A stretch of 64,000 bases of DNA from Casuarina equisetifolia (Eukaryota > Streptophyta > Magnoliopsida > Fagales > Casuarinaceae), in contig CM052362.1 in the NCBI GenBank assembly GCA_028551475.1, positions 13,942,521 to 14,006,520 on the forward strand, in the 5' to 3' direction. Under the pieces are notes generated by a model. It was not told the DNA's origin and searched no databases. It was given only the letters and a program-made list of their open reading frames with translations. Within the stretch, counting starts at the first letter, position 1; each line of letters starts with the position of its first letter. Position numbers and translations under genes: made by a program. Shown here in pieces: positions 50,251 to 62,396 of the stretch.

Positions 50251-51124
50251 TTAATGGGAATATATCTTAAGATTGAGGGACTTGTTGAGCCATGCCCTCC
50301 AACTCCCACTCCCCTTACGAGCCATTGTGGGAATAGATCTTCCATCATCATCTGCCATTTTCACCGGCTGGGGCTTCTTGCACAGCATAAAATTCCGTGC
50401 TCCTTGAGACCCAATAGTGTCCCATGGACTCAGAGCTGCAACCATATTCATATTTGACAAAAAAAATCAGGCCCAACCTACTTGATTCCTATCTAAAAGA
50501 TGTAAATAAAATTCAGACAAGCACAATATTCCACAAATTTCACAGTTTGGCTCACAGAGAGATGGGTTATGGATGGAAGCTGCAAATTAAAGAACAAGCT
50601 ATTTTCAAAAACACAATTGATGGGTTATGAATTGAAGCTGCAAATTAAAGAAGAAGCTATTTTCAAGAACACAATTTACGCAACATTGATTCAAAACTGT
50701 GATGGGTTTTCACTATAATCAACAAGGAAACAAAATATCCAACCAGAAGCACAACTGTTAGAGAAGAATATAATTTTTTTTCTTTTAAATAAAAATTAGG
50801 ATACAACCAGACAACGAACCAAGAGTTCACACAAACGCATTGCAATTCAAAGAAATGGACCGGTAAATGAAATGGATTTCGGATTTCCTTACCATCAGGC
50901 CCAGCACCGGGACAGTAGAGAAAGAAGTCATTGAGATTCGACCCAAGAACCGGAAGTCGACCCTCACGCGCATAAGATTTGAGGGCGGTGTCGATCACGG
51001 CAGCGACAAGCTCGTGTTCATTGACAACGAAGCGGATCGGACCCGCACTCCCAAGCACAGTAATGCTAATCAAGAGCCTGTTGCCCTTGGCGTTCTGATT
51101 CTTCTTTGGCTTGTGCAGCAACAT
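50251..51124 (-). CDS. DUF7054 domain protein (ubiquitin-like fold predicted, function unknown)
   Basis: Two exons on minus: 51124-50893 and 50435-50251, joined in phase 1 (GAT G / CT CTG, giving D-A-L-S-P-W), for 138 residues. After a basic N-terminus (MLLHKPKKNQNAKG) the DUF7054 blocks follow: LISITVLGSAGPIRFVVNE (about 18-36), VIDTALKSYAREGRLPVLGS (43-62), FFLYCPGAG, then ALSPWDTIGS and NFMLCKK in exon 2. A KGSGSWRAWLNKS tail ends the protein. Plants carry several such short proteins of unknown role. The frame remains open upstream of ATG 51124 for at least 20 codons, starting at a TTG, so a longer form from an upstream exon cannot be excluded; ATG 51124 is the first ATG. No transmembrane or signal segment is seen. 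Confidence 0.88.
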
Positions 51125-51676
51125 TATCGCAAACCCAAAAAACCAAAATTTCCAAACAAACTGCTCTACCCGAAACAAGAATTTCAAGAATGGGAGCTTA
51201 AAATTGAAAACCCCAGAATTGGTGTGGATTGGCTATGGAGGTCGGGTTGGAGAACGGGAAAAAGAGAAAAGAAATGAGAAAGGGAAAATATGGAAAACAA
51301 ATTGGAATATGGAGGTGGGGGTGGGGGCGTGAGATATTCAGGGGTCAAGGCCAAGGCAGCGGTAGTACCAGCCTTCCTTGCAGGATCCGAAAGCGATAGC
51401 AAAAGCGAAAGCAGCGCTCGCCCCGAACGGGAAAAGGGAGCGCATGAAACTGCTACTGCTTGAGATTTCTACCATTCACAACAACGGTGCTTGAATCTTC
51501 GATTTTCGCTTTTGAAGGCGAAGGACAGGAGAAACGGAGAGAGAGAGGGAGAAGGAGGAAGGGAGGTCTTGGGTTTCTTTCCGGAGACGATTTAGGTTAG
51601 ATGGACGGAGAGAAAGGAGACCTGCTTTCTAGACGAGAAGAGGGCTATTGCTCTTCACCATCCCTCTAATTAATAA

Positions 51677-51684
51677 TATATATA
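51677..51684 (-). promoter_or_regulatory. TATA-like box of the DUF7054 gene
   Basis: On minus the sequence reads ACTTATATATATTATT, about 550 bp upstream of the start codon. This would imply a 5' leader of roughly 500 nt, purine-rich with GA repeats. A G-box lies about 170 bp further upstream. Confidence 0.4.
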
Positions 51685-51853
51685 AGTTCGGCCGAGTCGG
51701 TTTGGTATTGCTTGCTTTCCGTGCTTTCATTGCCCCTTGCCTTCCGCTTTGCCAAGTTGGGGCCGCCCACCCAATTTCATCTTTCGATTTTGGAGCCTAA
51801 AAAATTCCGTAATTATTTTTCATTTATATTCAAATTTCAAATTTCTTTTTGAC

Positions 51854-51859
51854 CACGTG
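51854..51859. promoter_or_regulatory. G-box CACGTG upstream of the DUF7054 gene
   Basis: The context GACCACGTGTAC contains ACGTG cores on both strands, a binding site for bZIP and bHLH factors and an ABRE-like element. It sits where a proximal promoter element would be expected for the minus-strand gene. Confidence 0.4.
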
Positions 51860-52539
51860 TACTTTTGGTCATGATTGAAGCTGTGAAGCTTAATAATAGC
51901 TTCATTGATTTTATTTATTAATTAAAATATTCAAACTAATCAATAAATACTAGATTCAGTTAAAAATAAATATTATTTGATTTTTTTTTTAAAAAATTTT
52001 AATTTGACACTAAATACATACATGATATATATATTTTTTTAAAAAACCCCAAATTCGAAATGATTTCTTTAAATGTTAAAACTCCAAATTCATTCTTCCT
52101 GAGAATTTTGCTAAACTTAAGATCTGACAAACACGACTACTTTTTAAAGATCTTTATGCGTCTTTTGTCTTGATCCGTGTGATGCGGAGTAAATTAATTA
52201 GGCATAAAGTTTAGACAGGGATTAGGGATGGACCTGTTATGAATATTTGCTCCTAAAGAATAAGGAAAAAAAAGAAGAAGAAGGTAGGTATCCTCTGAAA
52301 ATAAATCATCTATTATACTCAAAGTGTGACCTAATTGTCATATATTAATATATATTGAAATCTCAGTTCTTCTTGGGACATTATTCAATATATATATAAG
52401 TTCATTAAATATGACTATAAAAAAACATAGTTTTTGTCTGCTGTAAGTTTCTTTCTCATCTTCGTTTCCAATTACCGTGTTACGGGAAACAAAATCTAAA
52501 TAAATGTTGCAACAACCGACACATATTCCTTAGTTTTCC

Positions 52540-52570
<31 letters not shown>

Positions 52571-53171
52571 AAGGGAAATGGGAAATGGTCTTCTTTGAAT
52601 GGACAACACGGTGTAAGGGGGGTAGTGCTCGGCCAGTGAGGGCCCCACTTGGCGTGGTCCCCACAGGCTTTTATGTGGGGAGAAAACTGCGGGGCCGCCG
52701 AAAAAGGACATTCAAAGCCTATGCTATGCGAGTAGGAGGAGTTTGGTCTTTTCCAATCGTTCGACGTGGTTTTAGTCACGGAGTGAGATGAAGCCCCCTT
52801 GACTCGCCAGCTGTTGCGCAACTCTGGAAATCCGTATCTGATTCCCCGCTTATTCTCCTCCTGATTTGGAATCACGCGTGCAGGTTCTAGAGTTTAACTA
52901 CACTACATCTTACTTGGTAATTTGCGCCGTTCACAGCGAGAAGATGCGTTTTCATGTTTTGTTTCCTTTTCCGTGAGAAGAAGAGTAGCTTAAAGGAAGT
53001 CGAAGGGTCCTTGCAGAAGATTCCTTTTGGCATCCGCATTTAATGTCTTACCCGGAAATGAACACCGGACACCACATTGACAACGTAATTGGATAACTAG
53101 ATACTTTAAATTGGAACCGCAAATTTTACATCATTTGGGACTTTCCCATTATATTAACTGACTACTTCTCT

Positions 53172-53197
53172 CCCCCCCCCCCCCCCCCCCCCCCCCC
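53172..53197. repeat. C26 homopolymer
   Basis: An uninterrupted run of 26 C, the longest homopolymer of G or C in the window. Confidence 0.9.
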
Positions 53198-54585
53198 ACC
53201 ACGCATATGCGTATGCCACACGAGAAAAAGGACAAACCGTGTACGGAAAATCTGACAGGTGTGTGAATCGAGCGGTGACTTACTAGGACACTGACGAGAC
53301 ACCCTCTGAGTGCGCTGACACGTTGTTCTCTGTGAACTGGACGGAGAGGATTTGATCCCATCTACGACCAATATTCGACCTACCCGAGAAAATCCAACTC
53401 TCACAGGAAAAAGGTACTATTGGCAATAATAATGAAACTCGAATTAAACTTTTCGTAAAACGTGCCCATTCTTTTTTAAGTTTTTAGTCGTTTTCTTATT
53501 CTTCGTAAGGTAGTTGTTGAGCCTACCTTTGCCGAGAAGGACCGGCGGTGACACCAGAAGACGCCCGCGCCAAAACAGGTACTAGTACACGAAGTTACAA
53601 ATACACCAGAAAAAAGTTCATTCTTTTTCAATGTATCTCACTTTTTTTTTCTTTTTTCTTTTTTCACTGTGCCCTTACGAATCATGATTTTAAAGAAAAT
53701 AGAAAAGAAAGAGAAAAGTTGATTGGGAGTAGGTTAGATCCCATACTTAATTAATAAAAATAGAAAATTATACTCTTAAAAGTCAAAAGTAGCATAAAAT
53801 ATATGGAGTATACTCTTAAAAGTCAAAATAGCATAAAATATATATAGAGTTTTGATTGGATTCCTCTCATTTTTTCCCCCTTCTCATGCTGTCCAAATTC
53901 AAACTAAGAGACTTATTTCAACTGGTAATATTTTCTTCCTTTGCTATACATATTTTGGTGAAAATTTTGCGAGTTCTTATACATAAAAACATTTTTTTTA
54001 TTTAGTCAATTAATTTAGTGATAAATTAATAAAAAAATTTAATTATTAAGTTTAAAATTAAATACCCTGCACGTATGTCTAAGTTGCATGTGTGAGTTGA
54101 AATATTAAAAAAGATTGGAGACATGGAGTAAATAGAAAATAGTAAATTGTTCTTCCAATTGGATAGAAAAAGAAAACTAGAGAGAAAAGATTTTATCTAG
54201 AATTTGTCTTCAAAAATATTCTTTTCACCATTAAGAATAATCGGTCTGTTATTTCCATAGAAAGGGCAGAGGGAGCGGAGTCGTTGGCGGAGCGAGAACT
54301 CCGATGGGCCACCCGCCTCTTTGTTAGCTGCCGTAGAAGACTTTGACGGCCCAATAAAGGCCGAGTTAGAAGATTCGCTTTGGTGGAGCTCTGCTGGACA
54401 TCAACGAATTGGCTCTACTTGTGTCTCAAGATTATCAATCGAATGTTTCTCCACCTATTATCACAACTTATCACTACTTGTACGCACATTCGTGGGGTGC
54501 CACTGGTGGCGGAGGATCAGTTCTAGGAAGCGAGGTTTCGTGTGTTTCCTGTTTGCTTTACCTTCTGCTTCCTGCGTCGGTTCCA

Positions 54586-55801
54586 ATGGCTGCTCCGATG
54601 GGACTTCTTCGAATTCGGGTGAGAAGAGGAATTAATCTTGCTGTGCGCGATTCCCTTCACAGCGATCCTTTTGTCGTCGTCACTATGAGTCAACAGGTGA
54701 GGGGCCTTTCTCTTCACAAATTTCACACTACATATTTTTCCTTTTTTGTTCTGAAATTTATAACGATGATGAATCTGTCTCTGTTGCTCGTAGTATTTGA
54801 TCATATGCTTAGAATTTTTGTTCTTTCTCACCCGGTATGTTTTCAATCGAGAACTTTTTTCAGAGGAAACAGTGCAAAATATGCAGAAGAAATATTATGT
54901 TCTCTTCACTTAGCTTGAAAAGCTTAATTTGTTTCTGCTTTTGCGGTTTTGCCGTAAATATTACTTGTACGAGAGAGATAAGAGAAGAATAAATAATCAA
55001 TATGCTTAAAGAAAGGAGGTAGCGGCTGCAATAGAAATCCTGATGCATAAAACTCTGGATTTCAAAGATGGGTTCGATAATGGAGGGGACTATGGAATTG
55101 TTTGCAATTTGACCAAGTTGAATCAGAGGTTCTTTGTTGCGTTTCTAACATTCAGGCTTTGCAGTCGGCTTTCCAAGCTTGTGCTTTATTCTTTATCTCT
55201 CAGCTTCTTGGATTAGAGTAAATATGGCGGTTGGTATCCTTTCTTTTGTGTAAAATCATATGAATTGATGCAGAAATTGAGGACTCGTGTGGTGAAAAAC
55301 ACCTGCGATCCAGAGTGGAACGATGAGCTGACTCTTTCCATTGAAGATCTTAATGTTCCTATCAATCTGGTGAGTGATATGATACTTCATCTCCGTCATG
55401 TAGTTGTCAGTTTCGTTTATATTTGTTTTCCTACTTTGCGAAGAAAGAGAAGTAAACGAAAAGCTTAATTGTTTAGCTGATGATGATAATTTTTGCAGGC
55501 GGTTTATGACAGAGACACTTTAACTTCAGATGACAAAATGGGTGATGCAGAAATAGACATTAAGCCCTATGTTGAGTGTTTGAGGATGGGCTTGGAGAAC
55601 CTCCCAAATGGCTGTGTAGTGAAGAGGGTTCAGCCAAGCAAGAATAACTGCCTTTCTGACGAGAGTTGTTGTGTTTGGAACAACGGAAAAATTGTCCAGG
55701 ACATGCGTCTCCGACTGAGAAACGTCGAGAGTGGGGAAGTGGAGCTTCAAATTGAGTGGATCGATGTTCCAGGTTTCAAAGGCTTCGCAGCCGGAAGCTA
55801 A
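54586..55801 (+). CDS. CAR: C2-domain ABA-related (CAR) protein
   Basis: Three exons: 54586-54696, 55274-55369 and 55499-55801, all phase 0, giving 169 residues, the normal CAR size. It is a single C2 domain: GLLRIRVRRGINLAVRD (6-22), SDPFVVV, KLRTRVVKN, DPEWNDELTLSI, then the calcium loop YDRDTLTSDDKMGD (72-85). Next comes the plant CAR insertion (about 95-140, with PSKNNCLSDES) and the end QIEWIDVPG. The five calcium-coordinating aspartates expected of the domain are present: D22, D27, D73, D75 and D81. In Arabidopsis, CAR proteins bind phospholipids in a calcium-dependent way and recruit PYR/PYL abscisic-acid receptors to the plasma membrane. The frame is open upstream, but ATG 54586 gives the family-typical start; a second ATG at 54598 (MGLLRIRV) is an alternative. 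Confidence 0.93.
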
Positions 55802-57705
55802 AAGAAAGTATCGATGTTGCATAATGTTTATAGGATTTCATGCTGGGCTTACCTATAGTATTAACTGAATGCCCCCCACTGTAATCTGATACTAGAATGA
55901 TTCAAGTTGGTATACTCGCAATACTGCCTTTGATATGCTTGTTTTTTTCTTCACAGTAATTCATGTTATCAGTATCGAATTTACTGATCCTAACTCCATT
56001 ACTGATTAGGATAATATTCCCGAAGCTTTTTGCCTGAGATCTTCGTTTGTGGGGACTCCAGCACATGATATATCGACTCTCTTAGGTGTTTTGACAGGTA
56101 CCCTTCCCATGCGTGTGCTTGAAGCAGAAATCCATCCCATCCACCTTGGGAGACGACTCATTGACATCAACGATTCCGCACACTAGTGTCCGGGGACGTC
56201 CGCAAGGTATTCAATGGCAAATTCCAGGACACATGGTTCGTTCCCCAAATTAATGACAATCACCATAAAGAATTCTTGACCAAGATCTGCATACAACGTA
56301 TTTAAAACCCCCTATTTTGAACATCGAAGGACTCCTCAACAATTAACGGAAAGTAAAGATTATAGGCAAAGTACTTTTTCGTGATTTGCTCACCTGTTAA
56401 AAGACTCTAGTGAGATGGTTCTGAATTCTATAGAAAACTTCAAATGGCACGATATTTGATTTGGAAACTTGACTCGAGAGGATCTTGCACTGTGAATCCC
56501 TGGAAGTTTAAAGTAGTTTTCAACTTTCAAACAGTAAAAAATTGGGCTGATCGGCAAACACCTTGTTCAGCTGTGGATGGGTATTTAGATATATATATAA
56601 AAGAAAAGGAAAAAAAAAACTGGGCTGGAACTTGAATTCCGTTATAGCCTGGGTTACTGGGCTTTTACTTGGAAAATCCTCTCATTGACTGCACATATGG
56701 ACCTATGGAAGAGCCGAGTTGTTTGTTTACGGTTATGACAATTTTGGCAATAGAGTTTGAAAGGCTTCTAGGGTCTTCTCCACTGGGCGGCAAAAGCTTG
56801 CCATCGGAATCAAATTTGCGTTCCGAGTCACACAGGAAGTGGAAAATTACAGAAGAAAAAAAAGTTTACCTTTGAAAAGACTATTTCTTCATCAATTCTT
56901 CCACCGAGGGAGTGTGCTGTGTCATCCCACCTTTGCATCCTGCTAACTGTCTCAAGTCTGGGCGGCGATTCATCAGCTGCCCAGTCATGCATAGTGAAAA
57001 CAATATACCTTTATGGTGTAGAAATATCAATTGCACAACTATAATAGAAATGGTATCTCAAATGGCTTCTTTCAATTGACTTATATTATAATTTTTATAG
57101 TTCTTAATTAGAAAATAAGTCACACTTATTTTTTTACTGTACTTGGACTTAGCAAATTTGACGAAATATACTTGTGCAACATGACATTTGTAGGAACATT
57201 AACTATTGAAATTATGAATTGTAATAGATGATTGAAGCAAAAAAGGAAAAGATTTGGTTATGAAACTACTTACACTTTTTTTTTTCTTTTAATTTGCATA
57301 TATTGTATATGATTTGAACAAAATCATAGATATTCTCATGTAAATGCTTTATTGTGTTATACCTAGAGGATTCCAAATTCAATTTTTTCTTAGATAAATT
57401 ATAATACTAGTTATGCCCTTAAGCTTTAGTATTCTTTCATTTTTCGATGAACAAACTCATGTATTTATATAAAAAAAAAATCAATTGCACAACATAAAAT
57501 TAGGTATATGCATAGGTTTCAATAAAACAAAACAAACATCTTGTGGCTTGGAAGTTTCTCTGACGATATTTCTCACACTTAGATATTTGGACATGGATTT
57601 GTAAGGTTATGTGTTATTGGTTCATCTTATCTTTCCAACTTGTTTGCTTGGTCGAAAAATCGTCTTCACGTGAACCTCGCAAGAGGGCAAACTTGCACGG
57701 AATCA
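55802..57705. other. Intergenic DNA between CAR and the phosphohexomutase gene
   Basis: The first few hundred bases are the CAR 3' flank. No gene is recognised in the rest. A TATA-like TTATATAAA at about 57465 lies some 240 bp before the next start codon and may serve it. Confidence 0.5.
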
Positions 57706-60557
57706 ATGGCTTCCACTTCGGCACCCTCAATATATTTGCAAGGCAATGTCCGGAAAACAAGTTTTCCGACATCTTTGCCGACAAGGCCTTTCCATACCCT
57801 GCTGCCTTTAAGAAAAATTATATGTGTAAATTCTTCTAGCACTGCGAAGTGCAATGAAGTCCTGGTGGATGAAGAAATGGACAAGATTAAGAGGCTACAG
57901 AATGGATCTGACGTTCGTGGTGTAGCTTTGGAGGGTGAGAAGGGTCGAACAGTAGATCTTAATCCACCCGCTATTGAATCCCTTGCAGAGAGTTTCGGCG
58001 AATGGGTTATCAATGGCTTAGAGAAGGAGCGCGGAGTACCTGTTGAAAATGTCAGGGTCTCTCTGGGTAGGGATCCACGAATATCCGGCGCATCGTTGAG
58101 TGTAGCCGTCTTTGCAGGTCTAGCCCGTGCTGGTTGTTTGGTGTTTGATATAGGACTAGCGACTACGCCAGCTTGTTTCATGAGTACATTGTTGCCTCCA
58201 TTTGCTTACGATGCTTCCATAATGGTAACGTTTGCCGACCTTTACACTGTCCATTGCAACAATAAATATGCACGTGGTTTGCCATTCTATTTAGATTTTC
58301 GTGCATGTAAGACATAATCAGAATTATTAGCACCTCAAAATGCAAAGATAAATTGCAATGGAATCTGCTATTCGATTAAAAGGAAAAATATGAGTCCCTA
58401 TGAACACAAAGCGTTGAAATTGATTGCTGTGGTTTCAGATGACGGCATCTCACTTACCCTACACCCGTAATGGTCTCAAATTTTTCACTAAAAAAGGGGG
58501 GCTGACCTCGCCAGAGGTGGAGGAAATATGCGACAAAGCAGCCCGTAAGTATGCAAATAGGCTCACAAAAGTCTCAACCATGCTGAGCTCTCCTCCAACA
58601 AGAGTTGATTTCATGAGCACTTATGCGAAGCACCTCCGCGATATCATCACGGAGAGAATCAACCATCCTTTACACTATGACACTCCACTGCAAGGATTTC
58701 AGGTCTCTCTCTCATAATCCGTATACTTCCTTCATGGACGCTTATTGTAGGAAGAAACCCATAATCTTCCTCAATGTTTTGGTAATAGTTTCTGGATATG
58801 TTTTGCTTTTACGTATATTTGTTTGTTCTTTTCTTTTATTTATGTGTTCGACCACGTCAATTTCACCGTTGCTCCAAAATTGCCCGTTCTCGTGTTGCGA
58901 TAGCCTCATCTCCTTAAATTTGGCTCTCCAAAACCTCTGCACACTGTCCCTCTGGAAGTTTATGTCTCGATCTGTGTACAGGAAGTATTGAGCCCTTGAT
59001 CCTACTCGCTTAACAAGTATAGCTGCACTATTTTGATGCCATTTCATCCACGGGTATTTGCAGATAATTGTGAATGCTGGGAATGGATCGGGAGGCTTCT
59101 TCACGTGGGATGTTCTGGACAAGCTTGGTGCAGACACCTTTGGCTCTCTGCACCTAAATCCGGATGGGATGTTCCCCAACCATATACCAAATCCAGAGGA
59201 CAAGACTGCAATGGCGCTAACGCGAGCTGCAGTGTTAGAAAACTCCGCCGATCTGGGAATTGTTTTTGATACTGATGTCGACCGAAGCGGGGTTGTGGAT
59301 AACAAAGGCAACCCAATCAATGGGGACAAGCTGATTGCGCTCATGTCGGCTATCGTTCTGAGAGAGCACCCTGGAACAACCATAGTGACTGATGCTCGTA
59401 CGAGTATGGCCCTTACAAAGTTTATCAACGACAGAGGGGGTCATCATTGCTTATATCGTGTTGGTTACCGAAATGTTATCGAGAAGGGAGTTCAACTTAA
59501 CGAGGATGGTATTGAAACACACCTGATGATGGAGACATCCGGCCATGGTGCGCTTAAAGAGAACCATCTCCTTGACGACGGTTAGTTGAGCACCTCATGC
59601 ATATTTTGCTTTTCACGTTTGAAGTATGTCCCTCCAAATGCATTTATTCATGTTGTTATTTCGTTTATCTTTACAAATTAAATTAAAAAAAGAATAACAT
59701 TATATGTTATAGGGGCATACATAGTGGTAAAAATCATCATTGAAATGGTACGGATGAAGCTTACCGGATCGGATGAAGGGATTGGTAATCTCATAAAAGA
59801 TCTTGAAGAGCCTTTGGAATCGATAGAATTGAGAATGAACGTCATCTCTGAGCCTCGAGACGCAAAGGCGAAAGCTATAGAGGCAATTGAAACATTTCGG
59901 TGCTACATTTCGGTACTTAAATTATCAAAGAGTTCGAGTTTGTAATTACGTAGTAATCAGTACCAATAAGTACGGTTTGGCTTTTAATTCCAGCAAATTA
60001 TTAATTACTGGTAGGAAGGTCGGCTTGAAGGGTGGGAACTGGACTCCTGTGGAGACTGTTGGGTGAGCGAGGGATGCCTCGTGGACTCTAATGACGCACC
60101 AGCTTCTATTGATGCTCATATGTACAGGTAACCAAAAACGAAAAGAACATAAAACCGGAAACAAAAACTTGCAAGAAGATATGACAGATTTCATTATGTA
60201 ATTGTAGCCTTTAGTTTTTAATCGTAATTTATATGACGCTGCAAGTTCAGGGTCAAGGTTTCTGATGGAGAACATGGGGAACACGGTTGGGTTCACCTTA
60301 GGCAGAGTATTCACAACCCAAATCTTGCTGTAAACATGCAATCCTTGGTCGCCGGTGGCTGCCAGTCCATGACAAGAGTTTTCAGGGACAAGTATGCCTT
60401 TGTCGCCCGTCATCTTTACACAAATATTTGCTTATTCTGGTTTGTTTTATGATTTATATTTTTGAAACTTCGTAGGTTTCTCGTGGCAAGTGGAATGGAT
60501 AGAATCCTTGACATCAGTCAGATTGAAAAGTTTGCAAGAGGGGGGCGTATAGGCTAA
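57706..60557 (+). CDS. Plastid-type phosphoglucomutase/phosphomannomutase family protein
   Basis: Seven exons join in frame: 57706-58224, 58439-58702, 59064-59580, 59713-59912, 60015-60127, 60251-60391 and 60476-60557, giving 611 residues. The Ser/Thr- and Pro-rich, acid-poor first 50 residues look like a chloroplast transit peptide. The phosphohexomutase domains follow: the active-site loop TASHLPYTRNG with the phosphorylated serine at S177, the metal loop DTDVDRS at 330-336, the sugar-binding loop METSGH with E418 and H422, and a phosphate-contact loop RQSIHNPN near 555. The reaction would be transfer of phosphate between C1 and C6 of a hexose phosphate; the substrate is not predictable. 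Similarity is to the plant clade often annotated as phosphoglucosamine mutase family (as in Arabidopsis At5g17530 and At1g70820, from memory), not to classical PGM. Start 57706 is the first in-frame ATG; the frame is open upstream from a TTG. Confidence 0.92.
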
Positions 60558-61400
60558 GTTGCAAGCTCTAGTGAAAGTAATTGAAATGAGGTTCAGTATA
60601 AAAGGATTGACAACGTTGAAACCATCATATAAATTGATTACCATAATGTATAGTCATAGTGAATACCGTTGTATAAGTAAACTCGCTATCTTTTTTGAAT
60701 CTTTTGGGAGTCTGTTTTCCTAAGATTGACTGGTTTCCAGTTTTAACTCGTCTTGCATATAGAAAGTTACGGAATTGAGTGCTTCAACATCATAATCCAA
60801 TTTGATAGGAGCGCGGTCAACATAATTGTACTCTTAACTGAAACAAAGTGGACATCTAGCTATAATAAAGATATTGTAAAATTGACATTCTAGCTATTAT
60901 TTTAAATCACTGTTTCGAGTTATTTAGACTTTTCATTTCAGCCCACTTTCGGAACCCATACCCACCTTTGATAATGATCACCGTCACACCAAAGAAGGTG
61001 GCTCGGGTTTCTGATGCCCTGAAAAGCTTTCAGGTCTTGATATTACACTTCAAAGGACAAATAATTATTAATTTAGAAGAAAATTTTAACCACAAAAAAT
61101 TTATACAAATATTTAAAGATTAAGTAATCAATTCGGGAGAGAATGTCGGGACGAGCCAACAAGACTACGCGCACCAAAAAGCAGACTCTAGTTCCATTGA
61201 CATAGTAACATCTTGCCTGGACATCTTTTGGCAAAACAAGTCATCGTATGTGAAAGAAAGGGAGAATAGGATCGGTGCTGGAACCCTTTCTCCGTCAGAA
61301 AGCTTAAAGAGGAATGAAAAACCCATATTGTTCAAAATCAATTGATTATATTTCCTGATGATTTTACATTGATCGAATGCGATCTATATAAACAAATTGA
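60558..61400. other. 3' flank of the phosphohexomutase gene
   Basis: No gene recognised. Probable 3' UTR to about 60.8 kb, then AT-rich DNA. The boundary with the copia-derived sequence that follows is not visible. Confidence 0.45.
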
Positions 61401-62360
61401 ATCAAAGAATCAAATAAAATCAGGAGCAATTTTCGATGGTGGTGACAGGGGAATTTCGATTTCTAGATGAATGTGATTGTGGGTTGTTCGGGGGTTGCGT
61501 GACCGGGTCGCAGGTCACTCGGGTCGTCGCTCCATGTCAACTAGTGTTGACAAGTGTGGCATGGTGTGCTGTGTGACGTGACACAACTTGTGAGTGATGT
61601 ACTTTCTAACATTCCCCCACAAGTTGAAGGGGCAGACTAAACAGGCGCTAGCTTGGATTGAAGAAGCTAGAAGTAGGTAGATGAGAAGCCCTTGGTGAAG
61701 ATCTATAGAAGAAATGAACTAAAGGTGTAGCTTATCATAGACAAAATGCTTTTTAATGAAGTGAAAGTCAATCTCAATGTGTTTAATGTATATATGGAAC
61801 ATAGGATTGGCAATCAGGTAAATGAATTGATAGGTTCTTACATCAAAAGGTTGGTGGGTGAAGTGGAAGTGCTTATAAATTATGTAAAATATATTCAATT
61901 CTCATAAGTTTCACCAAAGAGTTTGCAAGATATTTATACTTGGTCTTGGTGCTGGGACAAGTGATGATACATTATTCATAAGAACTCCAAGAAATAAGAT
62001 TCTTATTAAGAAAGATGTAAAATCCACCAATAGAGTGATAGTTATCAGGATAACTAGCCCAACGAGCATCAAAGAAGGCGTGGAGTGACGTGGCAGGACT
62101 TCATGTGAGTAGAAGTTTGAGGTAAGGAGTGTTAACTAATGATTAGTAGTGGGGTGGTGTAAAAATTGGCATGCAATGTTCACTTAATAGACAATGTAGA
62201 GATAAGTAAGGTTAAGATATTGGAGAGATCCAACAATATTGCAATAGAGAAAGGGATCAGCTAAGGGTTTGCCACTTCAAAGTCAAAAAGGCTCATTAAT
62301 CCATTTGTAGCATGTGAAAATGGATTTCTAACAACAACTAATGGAAGTGAGTTGGCATTG
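61401..62360 (-). mobile_element. Decayed Ty1-copia fragment (reverse transcriptase end, RNase H, start of 3' LTR)
   Basis: Reading minus, about 62350-61640 carries copia blocks: the GSLQYL...CQFLHHPTT region after reverse transcriptase, the RNase H start, and the terminal HIEIDFHF block. A purine tract (TTGTGGGGGAA) and TGTTAGAAAG at about 61610 mark the start of a 3' LTR extending left; its other end is not fixed. It is broken and has lost its 5' half. It ends within about 40 bp of the kinase pseudogene's stop codon. Confidence 0.8.
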
Positions 62361-62396
62361 ATCACCCACACCATATGCATGGAGTAGAGTATCTAA

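Larger units (their letters stand above)
51125..54585. other. Shared upstream region of the divergent DUF7054 and CAR genes
   Basis: About 3.5 kb without a recognised gene. It contains the DUF7054 leader and promoter, AT-rich DNA at 51.8-52.5 kb, T23 and A-rich tracts near 52540-52571, and a C26 run at 53172-53197. Two copies of TACTCTTAAAAGTCAAAA... followed by TAGCATAAAATATAT lie at about 53771-53800 and 53811-53841. The last 300 bp is the likely CAR leader. Confidence 0.5.

Noticed and set aside
54409-54585. Upstream extension of the CAR protein
   Set aside because: It opens at a TTG codon and is unlike any CAR N-terminus. It is better read as 5' UTR.
57640-57705. Earlier start of the phosphohexomutase gene
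   Set aside because: The earlier frame begins at TTG. ATG 57706 gives a normal transit-peptide-like N-terminus.
58742-59428. Minus-strand frame of 228 codons
   Set aside because: It is antisense to the phosphohexomutase exon 3 and the preceding intron; no domain is recognised.
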